Both the position numbers and the translations under genes were made by a program. From assembly GCA_036346205.1 (NCBI GenBank), contig JARFJB010002420.1:457501-521500 (forward strand): 64,000 nucleotides of DNA. Direction: 5' to 3'. Position 1 is the first letter of the stretch; every line of letters starts with the position of its first letter. Source of the stretch: Vesta saturnalis. Its lineage: Eukaryota; Arthropoda; Insecta; Coleoptera; Lampyridae. Below, piece after piece: positions 24,703 through 34,569 of the stretch. The notes under the pieces are model-generated. The model made no database searches. It had not been told where the DNA came from and worked only from the letters and a program-made list of their open reading frames with translations.

Positions 24703-26815
24703 CCATAAGCGTATGCCGTTAATTTAGGGGCTATTGAAGTTTGTAGTTTATGTGTGCCCATACGACAAGTTTGAATCTGGATCTGCCGTATTATTAATTA
24801 TTGTTTATTTATTAGCATTATTTCTTGTAACTAATGGCTTGGATGAACCATCAAATTTATGGACGTCTGCTTTAGGATGTGTTAAATTCTTAATTTTTAC
24901 AATTTAAGCAAGTCTGTTCTAAATGATGAAGTTTTGTAACATCCTGTTGATTTTAAAAATTCATGGATTTGTTTTGTTTGATTTTCCAGTTGCTGCGAAT
25001 GCTTTGAGATTCGAAATCTGGAAATAGATTTTAATAGGTAACTGAAAAACATTAACTTCCATGTGGAATAATTTGTTTACGCTTAAGCATTGGGGATATT
25101 TATTATGTTATATTTGGTATGCTTTATTTTATTTTTTTTTCTTTCATCTGACGCGTTCTACTAGTGGTTTTCTTTTTGTGAGGTTAAAATTGACACTTTG
25201 ATATGATTTTTATTTTTTGCTTATCTTTCGTGGTCTACTTTTTATAACACTTGTGGGATACTGCAAAGCTTGTGGCGCTCGTTTTAAATTTACGTGTTCT
25301 TCGTGGTTCGAAACTACCATTTCCTATTTTACACTAATTAATTTCTCATCGTGATCATTAGTCATCGCATACAAAAACTCAATAAAAATTGAAAAATTAC
25401 ACATTCACTTACAGAACAACAGCTTAGAAATACTCAAAACTGATTTAGAATTTTTGACATACTGTGACCAATAAAAATATTAATAGTAGTATTTCTAACC
25501 TTTTTTAACGTATTACACCCATTGCATTTACCTACTTGTATTATAATAAAACGATACTTAAAATGAAAAACGTGTATAGCTATAAGAAAGCCATAAAAAT
25601 GATAAATTATTTTAAATTCTGTAAACCACGAAGTAGAACTCCGTCTATGTTTATTCATAAAAATCACTTTATAAAAATACAGAGAAGTAAAATCAGTTAC
25701 AAATTAGTTTATAAAATAAATTACACACATCCAATGTTAGCGCAGTTATTAAGACAATATTTGATTTGATAACTAAATTGTACAGGGTTTTATTATCTCC
25801 AGTGTAAATGGCTGTTCCTTTGAATATAAATGTGACATGAAGAGGAATATTTCATTGTTACAAAAGAGAATTGCAATCCTATTAGTAAATTTTATGATAT
25901 AATTATATAAAGTTGAGCGTGTTTATGTTGTTTTCGTGTTCAGCAATTAAACCAACTAGGCGTACATAATGAGATCCTTCTACGGATCTGTACGTACAAA
26001 TTACATAAACGATAGGGATCTATCTATACGGGCCATTGAAGAGGTCCGCGGTTACAACGGGATGGTCACGTCATTCATATCTGGGTAATGTCGTGTCCGT
26101 GGGATATTGGATGTGTTAATACGGGTGTCGGACAGCCCATAAACACAAGACGGTCTCTGCAGATGTCGCCGGACAGTCGTTAACATCCTGATTACACCGC
26201 GCTGGACTCATAAAACCCGCACCGGTTCCGGTTAGTATGTATGCTGTTAATGCGGAGGATCGTAGACCGACAACGATAATATTAGCTTGCTTAGCCTAGA
26301 TTTTGGTATCAAGAGCCATTTAGTTATAAATTACAACTAAACTTATTTTGTTATTTAGTAAATTCCTGCTTTTTGCAATTACACGGCGCTGCAGATAGCA
26401 GTTTTGTTGTAACAATTAACTCTAACCACAATACTTGCAGCCAGGAAAAAGTAAACCAATCCGGTTTTGGTAACTGTTTACGTACAAACTAATTTTAGAT
26501 AATTGCAACAGCTAATTTAAGTTAATATCTTCCCTTTTCTTTATTTCTAACAACTGGTATTTATTAAGAATAAAATACATTAATATTTTATCAAAAAGTC
26601 ATAAACCATAAAAAACAAAGTAAGTTGAAAAAATTATTAACATGGGATAGATCAACATAGAGGATCTCTACTGATACACAAATTAACAGTGTGGATAGTA
26701 CGTTCATGTATATTCCAATTTAGTTGAAAACGATAGTAACTTTTATTTCAAGCACATAAAATGTATAGAATTATGCGCCTGCAAAGGGGAAACAAAATAA
26801 AATTTTCATTTATTT
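24703..26815. other. DNA without recognised genes, with a GC-richer patch
   Basis: Mostly AT-rich with no recognised protein. At about 25960-26250 there is an island of clearly higher GC content (GAAGAGGTCCGCGGTTACAACGG, GCCGGACAGTCG, CCGCACCGGTTCCGG) without an open frame. It could be an old element or a conserved non-coding piece. Confidence 0.5.
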
Positions 26816-27130
26816 TATTTTGAGAAATCATGAAAATGTAAACTCTTGCCATTATTCCACATAATTAAAATACTTAGCTTTTTGGTTTTTTTAATGGTGT
26901 ATTATTGTATTTATATTTTACACAAATCTATACGTTCGATAAGAGTTACAGTTATGACCGTCAGTAGTGGACTAAGAATTGTTTAGGATATTAGAATGAA
27001 TTTATGAAATACGAAAAACATGGAAACGCAAACATAAGCCTCCTATCGATATAACAGTTTTATGAACGTATAAAGTAAACTATTGAACCTTATTTTGGCA
27101 AAGAATAACTAGATCCTCAATAAAATGAAA
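26816..27130 (-). mobile_element. Penelope-like element end fragment
   Basis: The text from about 26820 (GAAAATGTAAACTCTTGCC, then ATAATTAAAATACTTAGC, GGTTTTTTTAATGGTG) matches the left ends of the PLE copies at 33270 and 46733. It includes a decayed version of the terminal stem-loop at 26938-26975. No protein region is retained, and the fragment stops before RTE copy R3. Confidence 0.6.
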
Positions 27131-27865
27131 TATTATTAAACTGTCACGAAGATAACAAATTAAAACATTCTCTAACGGCCGAACACTAACAGTGAGAAAT
27201 CTCGTAATCAACTTAACTTAATTTATTCACTCACACCTCCTCTCACCCTAACACATGCCCGGCTACTGTTGTATACCTTTACTCTGTTTATTAAAACTTT
27301 ACGCCATACTCATTTAATATTTTCCACAGCTTCTCCCTACTCACTCTATCGTATGCTTTCTCCAGATCTACAAACGCACAGTACAACTTCATTTTTACAC
27401 TTAAACACTTTTCGATCACTTGCGGGAGAGCAATCATCTGATCAACACATACTCTCTCTGGCATGAAGCCACCCTGCTCATTCCAAATCTTAGTTTGTGT
27501 AGTTTCTCGTACTCTATCAATCAGTATTCTTTCAAATACTTTACCAGGTGCACTGAGCAAACTTATTCCTTTGTAGTTCTTGCAATCACTCTTGTTCTCC
27601 TTACCCTTATACAGTGGTTCAATGATCGCGCTCTTCCAATCCCTCGGCATTTTTCCACCCTTAAGGCATATAATATAATCATTCACACAATCTTCGTATA
27701 AGATTTGCACCTCATAAGATTTTAACCTCCGTACTTTAGCATTTCACCAGTGATTTAATCTAGCCTGCTCCTTTACTGTTTTTAACCTTCCTACCGTTTT
27801 CTTTACCTCATTTATCTCAATATCGTTCTCAGTTTCATTCACCATTCCTCCTACATTGTTCTTAT

Positions 27866-28705
27866 TTAACCCTCTGACGGCGGAAATAATTTTACTAACA
27901 CCAACAGCGGAAATGGATCAAAAATGACTCTTCATAGAACTGCATCGTTTTGAAATTACTGAGGAGTGATGGAGTGTTACAAATAATGAAGTTGTTTTTT
28001 GGCTTACTTACTGCTTACATTTATTGCACACATTGTTTGTTTCCGTTTGCCCATGATCTGGGCACGTAAATCTAGAACATTTGTTGAATTTCTACCGTGC
28101 TTGTTTCCACTTACACTATCTTCAGACGTCTTCTTCTGGATACGCCTGCCACACTGTTCCATTGCTTTTATAATAGCTTTCTGATACTCTCTGTCGTCAC
28201 CTTCAATTTTTGCAGATCTACGTTCGATGTTTAACGCAACTAATCCTTTTTCCAGATGTTCGAGGAGTAATTTCCGTTTTTCCTTCATGGACGTACCACC
28301 TGACCAATTTCTTTGTGCACCAAATAACTAAAGCATTGTACGCAGCTACATTCACAAAGTTTAGGAACAAGGAACATGGCCACCGTCGAGATGCTCTTCT
28401 ACATGTATATTTCCCTCACCAGTTTGTATAGGCATCGACCCCACTTTTAGTTTTATTGTAATATGTGATTATCTCCGGCTTAATTTTGCTTCTTCTCCTA
28501 GTATACCATGTTCAGCATCCATACTGGAAAGTAATACGACGCACTTGCGGGGTTTTGGAATATATAATACAAGGGCGAGAGTGATGGTGGAAAGGAATTC
28601 TGAAAAGTAAACACTTCGGTTAGATAAGTTGACAAGGAATTTGGGAAGATCCTTTATGTTTCTTCGCATTGTCCCAATTATCGTCAATTTATTTTTCAAC
28701 AGTTC
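27866..28705 (-). pseudogene. piggyBac-like transposase fragment, nested in RTE R3
   Basis: A TTAA at 27866-27869 is followed by CCCTCTGACGGCGGAAATAA, a typical piggyBac outer end, and the RTE text stops exactly there. On the minus strand 28469-28699 reads LTIIGTMRRN, then LALVLYIPKPRKCVVLLSSM, the conserved central block of piggyBac transposases. Degraded codons near 28390-28440 resemble the RRWP motif region. 28004-28288 continues through AVRP..KEKRKLLLEHLEKG towards the C-terminus, where a cysteine-rich tail would be expected but is poorly kept. The N-terminal half with the first catalytic aspartates and the other terminal repeat are missing. RTE homology resumes near 28710 about 12 bases beyond the insertion point, so a small deletion accompanied the loss of that end. 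Confidence 0.7.
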
Positions 28706-29667
28706 TTCGACCTTACTTTCCTCAATACTGTACAGCTTTCTGAACTATTCATGCCAACATTTCCTCACTTCACAATCGTCCCATACTATTTCGTTGCTCG
28801 TGTTCATCAGTCCTGCAGCGTTCTGTTTTGGGCCACGTTTTATATTTTTGACCCATTTCCAGGAGAGTTTTTTGTTTCCCTCAAAATCATTCCGCATTTT
28901 CTCTCCTTCTACAGCTATCACTTCGTCTTTACTTATTCTCACTGGCTCTTTCACTTCTTTTTTTCTTAATCTATGTACCTCATACAATCACTTTTTCTCA
29001 GTCTCATTTTATGCCACGTACGCATCCTTTTTTTACATACTGCCTTTTTACCGATTCATTCCAGCAAGCACAGTTTTTCTGTTCACCTACAGTCGCTCTT
29101 CCACATATCCACACGGCACAATTGACAACACAGTTTTTCAATCTTATACTTGCACTTTCAACGTCTGTATCTTTTATTTGTTCGTTCCACACTATTTCAT
29201 TCACATGCAACCCTTTACCCACAGCATCTGCGAATTTCATCCTCGCACCATTATACTAGTTTGATTTCCTTCTACAGATCCACTTTTGCCCTAAACACAC
29301 TCTCGATACAACCAAAAAGTGGTCCGATCCACACTCCGATCCGACCATTACTTTTGTGTTTCTCACCAAATTTCAAAGTCGTTCACCATACACTATCAAG
29401 TCAATCATGCTGTTAAACTCACCTATTTTCCATGTATACACATTTTTATGTATAAACCACGTATTAGATACAAACAGGCTTCTGTCCATACACAAACTCA
29501 CCAGGCGCTCTCCATTCTCATTGACTCTTTTGTCTTTCAACGTTCCCAGAATGCGTTCATGGTGTTTTCTCTTCACTCGCCCATACGTTCATATCTCCCA
29601 CTATCATTACTATTTTGTTTGGCTTACATACGTTCCTACATCGTTCCAGAACTTCTCATACTCTTGG

Positions 29668-29757
29668 TCTCTCCCTCTCCCTCTCCCACTCCCTCTCCCT
29701 CTCCTCTCCCTCTCCCTCCCTCTCCCTCTCCCTCTCCCTCTCCCTCTCCCTCTCTCT
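29668..29757. repeat. (CTCTCC)n hexanucleotide inside RTE R3
   Basis: About 90 bases of CTCTCC units, imperfect, lie inside the endonuclease gene of R3. R1 has only GGAGAAAGAGACCAGGAG at the same place (about 9842-9860), so the array arose within this copy. Confidence 0.9.
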
Positions 29758-30096
29758 CTTTGCGGCGCATAGTATACAAGAAGAAAATTTTTTCGAAACA
29801 CCACTTTCGTTCTAACCCACATTACGCTTTTATGATCACCCCAACTCCTTTTGTGCCATGCACTTCAGTCTCAACTCCTGACCCTAGTGCTACGCTGCCA
29901 TCCGCTATCTCCACGGTATCATTTCCTTTGCGTTTTGTCTCCGATACACGGAGAATATCTAGCTGCGTTTCGTACAATACATTCTCAATTTCAAATTCTT
30001 TACTAATCATACCTCTAACATTCCACGTACCGACTCACCATTCATTCTTTGCATAGTCGTCAGCAATTGGGCCTGTCTGTCGTCCAACTACCGGAC

Positions 30097-30639
30097 TTAA
30101 TGATTGTTTATTGATTTAATTATTTTTAATTTAGATTTTCTAGTTAGGGCTAGGTATTTGTTATTTACTTTAATAATTATTTATGAAAACTGCTTTATTA
30201 TTGTCCTTAATTGTGATAGCTTAACGTTTCTAATCTTTAAATTTCACTTTTATTTAAGGGTAATAAAAAATAACGATAATGACCCTGTTAGCTTTTAATT
30301 AAGGTTAAATATGGTAACAAACGTAAAAGTTAGATTAAATTTTGAATTAGCAGTCAAGGAAAATATAATATAAGATAATATGTAATATAATGTTACAATT
30401 CAACTTAACATCACATATAGTATCAAAAATAAAAGTTGGATTATGTTTTGAATTTGTAATTAAGGGAAGTATTCAAGAACTTACTGTCACAATCAAAAAG
30501 CAAATTTAACAAAATTTAGTCCAATTATGATGTAAATGTGAAGTTGTGAAAAACTTTAATTTAAAATGATAAAAGCATTCACAAAACGTAACTTGACAAA
30601 TCAATTAAAGATCTAGCAAAATCTAACAAAGAAATAGTT
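30097..30639. other. AT-rich DNA without recognised genes
   Basis: No protein or repeat recognised between the 5' end of RTE R3 and the 3' region of the PLE. Phrases near 30305 and 30425 resemble each other weakly (AAAAGTTAGATTA / AAAAGTTGGATTA). Confidence 0.4.
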
Positions 30640-30879
30640 TTTAATAATTGTAATTGTCATTTTCCAGTCAAAACACAATGTAGACATGATTGTTAATGTA
30701 ATTTGTAAGAAAAACAGCAATAAACTTAGACATACCAAAACCTAAAATTAAAATCAAGACGTATCATTATGTCTTTTGAATTAGGAGATGCCAAAACCTA
30801 TTTAAGCGGAAACTTTCTTCTTGCCTACTGATGTTATTAAGATGTTTTTATATCTTAATAGCTTCACGTTGTAAACGAA

Positions 30880-32930
30880 CATAATAATGATTTTGTCTTA
30901 ACAATATTTCCATATTATCAAGTTGAATGTCATGATTTAAATTATTTAAAGCATGCGCAGCTGCTGCAGATTTCTCTAGTTGACCTAATCTTAAAATCTC
31001 CGTTCTATACCTCTTGTACCAAAGCTATGTTGTGTGGTTTCAATGTATACTTTTACACAAGTACAAGGTAACCTATACACTCCGGAAGATGATAATGGGT
31101 TTGAAACATCTTTAGATGATCTTAAATGTCCTTTAATTTTATAAAAGTTATTAAAGCTATAAAAGAAAGAAAAGTAGTGCCAACATTAAGCATTCGTATT
31201 TCTTTATAGTTATCTCTAGCAGGTGCAATAATATTATTAGTATTTTTAAGTGAATACCCTTTCGCTTGTAGTGATTTTGTTAAATATTTATATTCATCTT
31301 TCCAGAATTCAGGATCACAACTTCGTTTTGATCGATCAACCAAAGATTTGATTACACTAATTTTTTGACGTGGATGATGGTTTGATAATTTATGGAGTCT
31401 ATCAGTGTGTGTCGGCTTTCGATAAACTTTAAAAGATAGTGAATTATTAGTTACATTAATATGTCAAGGAATGGTAAACTTCCATTAGTTTCCGTCTTCA
31501 AGGTAAATTGGATGTTTGGATGAATACCATTTATAAAAATAAAAAATTTATGCAGTCTCCAAACAATAAATGCATCCTCAACATATCTATACCAAACTTC
31601 CAATTTTTCCATGTAAAAATTACCTATAACAGGGCTAAGAGGGCTACCCATTGATACACCCCCGAGCTGTTCATGGAATTTATTATTCCACTAAAAATAA
31701 GTCGTTGTATGGCAGTGATGAAAAAGATTTGTTGGAAGAATATGATCAACATATTCAATAGTTTCTTTTAAAGGGACTTTTGCAAAAAGTGAAACAAGAT
31801 CGAAACTGACCATTATGTCACTCTTCAATTTTAAAATTATCTATGTTTTTTTCATGAAGTCAGCAGAATTTTTAATACACCGGGATTATTTACCTATATG
31901 AGGTAATAAAAATGTAAGATATTTTGCAAGATTGTTCCCTAAAGGAACATTACGTTTACGGATTTTTGGAAGACTCCATAGCTTTGGTGGAAGAACTTTA
32001 GAATTACCGAGCTGGTAGAGTAGAGGTGACATGACTTGCTTAGGATTCGGAAGGTAATGGGTTCGATTCCTGTTACCGTCTACCTTGTTTGAGGTTTTTT
32101 CAGGGAGTTTTCCTCATACACATGTATCGGAATGGTCACCGCGTACTTTCACACCATGTGCCGCTACTTAGGCGAATGCTGTAGTACTTTCCTCCTTAAA
32201 ACCCTAACTCCGTTACTTTCGATACTATCCTGACAACACCTATCCTTAATCCCACCGTGCATATATACGTAATGTATGTATGTATGCTGGGAATCCTTGA
32301 TAATGACCGAGAAAGCTTGGAAAGCTCGAAACAGCCAGCCCTCCACCTTGGGGAGGGAATGTTATACGTGACCTTTCCTTTCCTGCTTTAGAGTTAGTTA
32401 ATTTCTTTTTTAATTTTTAGGAATAAGTTATAATTTAATAGGTGCTTTAGTTTTCAAAAGATACTTTTTTGTACGATTTTTGTTGGTAGTTCACGATAAG
32501 TCTGCTTCCAACAGGTGTTTTACTTTAATGTTAAATTTGTTCATATTTAATGTAACAGCTGCATTACCTTTATCTGATTGTTATATTAATATATTTCCAT
32601 TACGTTTAAGATCAAATAAAGCGAGGCGTTGACGAAAGGATAATTTGCTCTCTGGAGGTTTCGCTTACTTAATATGTTAGCGGTTTTATATCTAGCTTCA
32701 TTCGTAGCATCAAAAAAGATAATGATTTAATAGAATACTCAAGATTGAAAAATTTATATTCAAAAGGCGTTACTCTTGGTGTTTTTGCAAAATGTTCGCC
32801 CTTAGCAAGCGCTTCAATAGCATCATCTAAAAAATATATTCAGAAAGGTTCATACCTAACTCTTTTTATTACAAAAGATTGTCTACTATATTGCTGCTTG
32901 AATCATTTATCAAATTTTGATTCTTGACGT
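30880..32930 (-). pseudogene. Penelope-like RT-endonuclease, decayed
   Basis: Read 5' to 3' on minus: ALAKGEHFAKTPRVTPFEY near 32755-32815, the N-terminal block. SDKGNAAVTLN follows near 32540-32585, the PLE DKGNA motif. KLWSLPKIRKRN lies near 31950-31990, the family's YGLPKIHK block. MGSPLSPVIGNFYMEK comes at about 31600-31651, then WYRYVEDAF near 31580, where the family's YVDD reads YVED. IHPNIQFTLKTETNG and LPFLDIL are near 31451-31520. The linker is 31122-31343 and includes DPEFWKDEYKYL. Then NPLSSSGVYRLPCTC, KVYIETTQ and the AHALNNLNHDIQLDN block of GIY-YIG end near 30890. Multiple stops and frameshifts are present. The enzyme class primes on exposed DNA 3' ends. The Asp to Glu change in the catalytic pair would itself cripple it. 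Confidence 0.75.
32007..32385 (+). mobile_element. tRNA-derived SINE with 11-bp target duplication
   Basis: A 379-bp insert lies between CTTTAGAATTA (31996-32006) and CTTTAGAGTTA (32386-32396), a target duplication with one mismatch. The 5' head is tRNA-like: CCGAGCTGGTAGAG gives an A-box-like segment near 32009-32022, and GGTTCGATTCC at 32060-32070 is a perfect polymerase III B box. The tRNA-unrelated body includes GTCTACCTTGTTTGAGG and ends pyrimidine-rich (ACCTTTCCTTTCCTG) without a clear A tail. Removing it restores the flanking PLE coding sequence. A truncated second copy lies at 21935-22085 on the other strand. Confidence 0.8.
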
Positions 32931-33269
32931 TTAGATGAGATGTTAAAATTTATTTCCATACATTTAAAGGTTAATGAACTGTTTTACCCTAGTCCTCTCT
33001 ATTTAACATAAACGAAATTTTCAAATGTAGGTAAATACAAAAGATGGCCGTGTTATCCAATTACTTCCTAGTAATGTGTATTTGATTACGCAGAAGAGCA
33101 TTTTCAGTTCTTCTATAAACATTATTAGCTTGTTTTTTATTAAAGTTTTTTTTAATATAGAGAAATTTTGGGATAACTTTTTGGTCTCGGCATAGTAATA
33201 AAAAAGTAAGTGATAATAGTAATTGCGCTTTGTATTTCCTTATTTTTTCAAAATGTCTAATAGAGAAAT

Positions 33270-34290
33270 ATTAAAATGCAAACTTTCACTTATATTACAT
33301 ATAATTAAAATACTTAGCTCTTATGGGTTTTTTAATGTATTTATGTTTTAAACAGATCTATACGTTTCGATAACAATTACAGAGATCGCGTGCTCAGTAG
33401 TGCTATGTGAATTTTTTAAGATATTAGAATAAATTTATGGAATACGAAATATATGAAAACGCAAACATAAGCCTGTTACTAATATGCCAGTAATAAACGT
33501 ATGATAAACGTATAAAGCCATCTATGGAATCTAATTTTGGTAAAACTCTGACGTAAACACACGAGACTTTATAGATTGTATCAATTAGAAAAATCAGCGG
33601 TAGCTGAGCATCTTTTAAATAATTTAAATTATGACGATCGATTTGATAATACGGAACTATTGCAAAGACAAACTTGTTATTATGTTCGTATACAACGTGA
33701 AGCTATTGAGATATAAACATCCTAATAACTTCAATAGACAAGACGAAGGTCTCCTTTTAAATAGGCTTTGTCATCTTATAATTGACAAAGACACAAGGAT
33801 AAGTCTTAATTTTAATTTTAGCTTTTGGTATGTCTAGCTTTTTTGCTGTTTCCTAGACCTTGAAGTAAATGCTTTACCAACTATATGTTAAGTTACCACA
33901 GCACTATAAGAATTTAGAATATAGAGTTCAAATTAAAATTAAAGTTAAATATCATATTAACGTACTACATTGTGTTTTCACTGTAAGATGGCAGTTACAA
34001 GTATTAACAAAAAGCTATTTCTTTGTTAGATTTTACTAGATCTTTAATATTTTATCAATTTAAAATTGAAGATCTTCCCAACTTCACACTTATATCATAA
34101 TTTGATTAAATTTGCTCATTTATTATGACATTTTTCACGGTTAGTCTTCTACCGTTAGAGGGTGTTCAGATTTCTCATGTTTAAGGCAGTTTAATAACAT
34201 TTAATTTGATTAAGGATGTTTTTTACTAAAATTAAATTCTATAATTGGCAAACTGTTATGAAACTCTGTGTTTTCGGCTTTATTGGTATA
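33270..34290 (+). mobile_element. Penelope-like element fragment with inverted left end
   Basis: The left end (33270-33560) matches the terminal segment seen at 26816 and 46733, with a damaged stem-loop at about 33365-33400. From 33560 the plus strand carries a degenerate GIY-YIG region (YRLYQLEKSAVAEHLLNNLNYDDRFDN-like, with stops). The 3' part near 34130-34280 (CATTTTTCACGGTTAGTCTTC, GGTGTTCAGATTTCTCAT) matches the copies at 1920 and 47630. The RT is absent. Confidence 0.6.
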
Positions 34291-34307
34291 AATTTTGATT
34301 TCTAAAC

Positions 34308-34460
34308 AACCCCATAAGAAGAAATTAAGGGGTGTGAGATCCGTGGAATGAGGAGGGGCAGACGCTATTCATGTACGTGCGAATAGGAAGAGCGTAATGA
34401 AGAGGTGCACAGTCCTGTTGATACAAAAGTCTGCTGTTAGGTATATCTGCTGGTTCCTTT
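34308..34460 (-). pseudogene. mariner/Tc1-type transposase fragment
   Basis: On the minus strand the text reads LLYQQDCAPLHYALPIRTYM. This is the block around the second catalytic aspartate (family pattern QQDGAPPH). After a frameshift and a small deletion it continues TDLTPLNFFLWGCL, the block that holds the third catalytic residue, here Asn in place of Asp. About 50 codons remain. It most resembles the transposases of the long-ended elements described below. Confidence 0.6.
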
Positions 34461-34498
34461 GCATTTGGGCATAAATCAGCCCGAGTTGGAATTATATA

Positions 34499-34506
<8 letters not shown>

Positions 34507-34568
<62 letters not shown>
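34507..34568. repeat. (TA)n microsatellite
   Basis: An uninterrupted TA run of about 60 bases directly left of unassigned sequence. Confidence 0.95.

Positions 34569-34569
<1 letters not shown>

Larger units (their letters stand above)
27291..30050 (-). pseudogene. RTE endonuclease-reverse transcriptase (R3), decayed
   Basis: Recognisable pieces on the minus strand are: 29822-30010 (DILRVSETKRKG), 29373-29576 (RVNENGERL, SMIDLIVYGE), 29004-29240 (linker with NEIVWNEQIKDTDVES), 28745-28987 (VHRLRKKEVKE to EVRKCWHE) and 27291-27710 (KMPRDWKSAIIEPLYK, CKNYKGISLLS, AFVDLEKAYDRVS). The region with the YADD box is missing because the copy ends first. The AIIEPLYK block is the one deleted from R1, so R2 and R3 show that block to be ancestral. 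Confidence 0.7.
27225..30096 (-). mobile_element. RTE-type LINE, copy R3 with nested piggyBac
   Basis: Minus-strand RTE copy. The 5' end near 30090-30096 keeps the GTCCGGTAGTTGG phrase. The 3' part is cut off inside the RT near 27225, just after the VRGGVSE-like residues, so no 3' UTR is present. It is interrupted at 27866-28705 by a piggyBac remnant, and its endonuclease carries a simple-repeat expansion at 29668-29757. Target flanks cannot be defined. Confidence 0.75.
30640..32990 (-). mobile_element. Penelope-like element with RT and GIY-YIG, SINE inside
   Basis: The longest PLE copy in the window lies on the minus strand. Read 5' to 3' it goes from a conserved N-terminal region near 32930 through the RT to a GIY-YIG endonuclease near 30880-31100 and a 3' non-coding part. 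A SINE with an 11-bp target duplication interrupts the RT at 32007-32385. Terminal repeats of the element are not clearly present on the left. Confidence 0.75.

Noticed and set aside
30342..30500. Second LTR for a retrotransposon
   Set aside because: Only weak internal similarity; no TG...CA limits or adjoining coding region.
32007..32385. Functional tRNA gene from the perfect B box
   Set aside because: The anticodon arm and acceptor pairing are absent, and target duplications mark it as a SINE.
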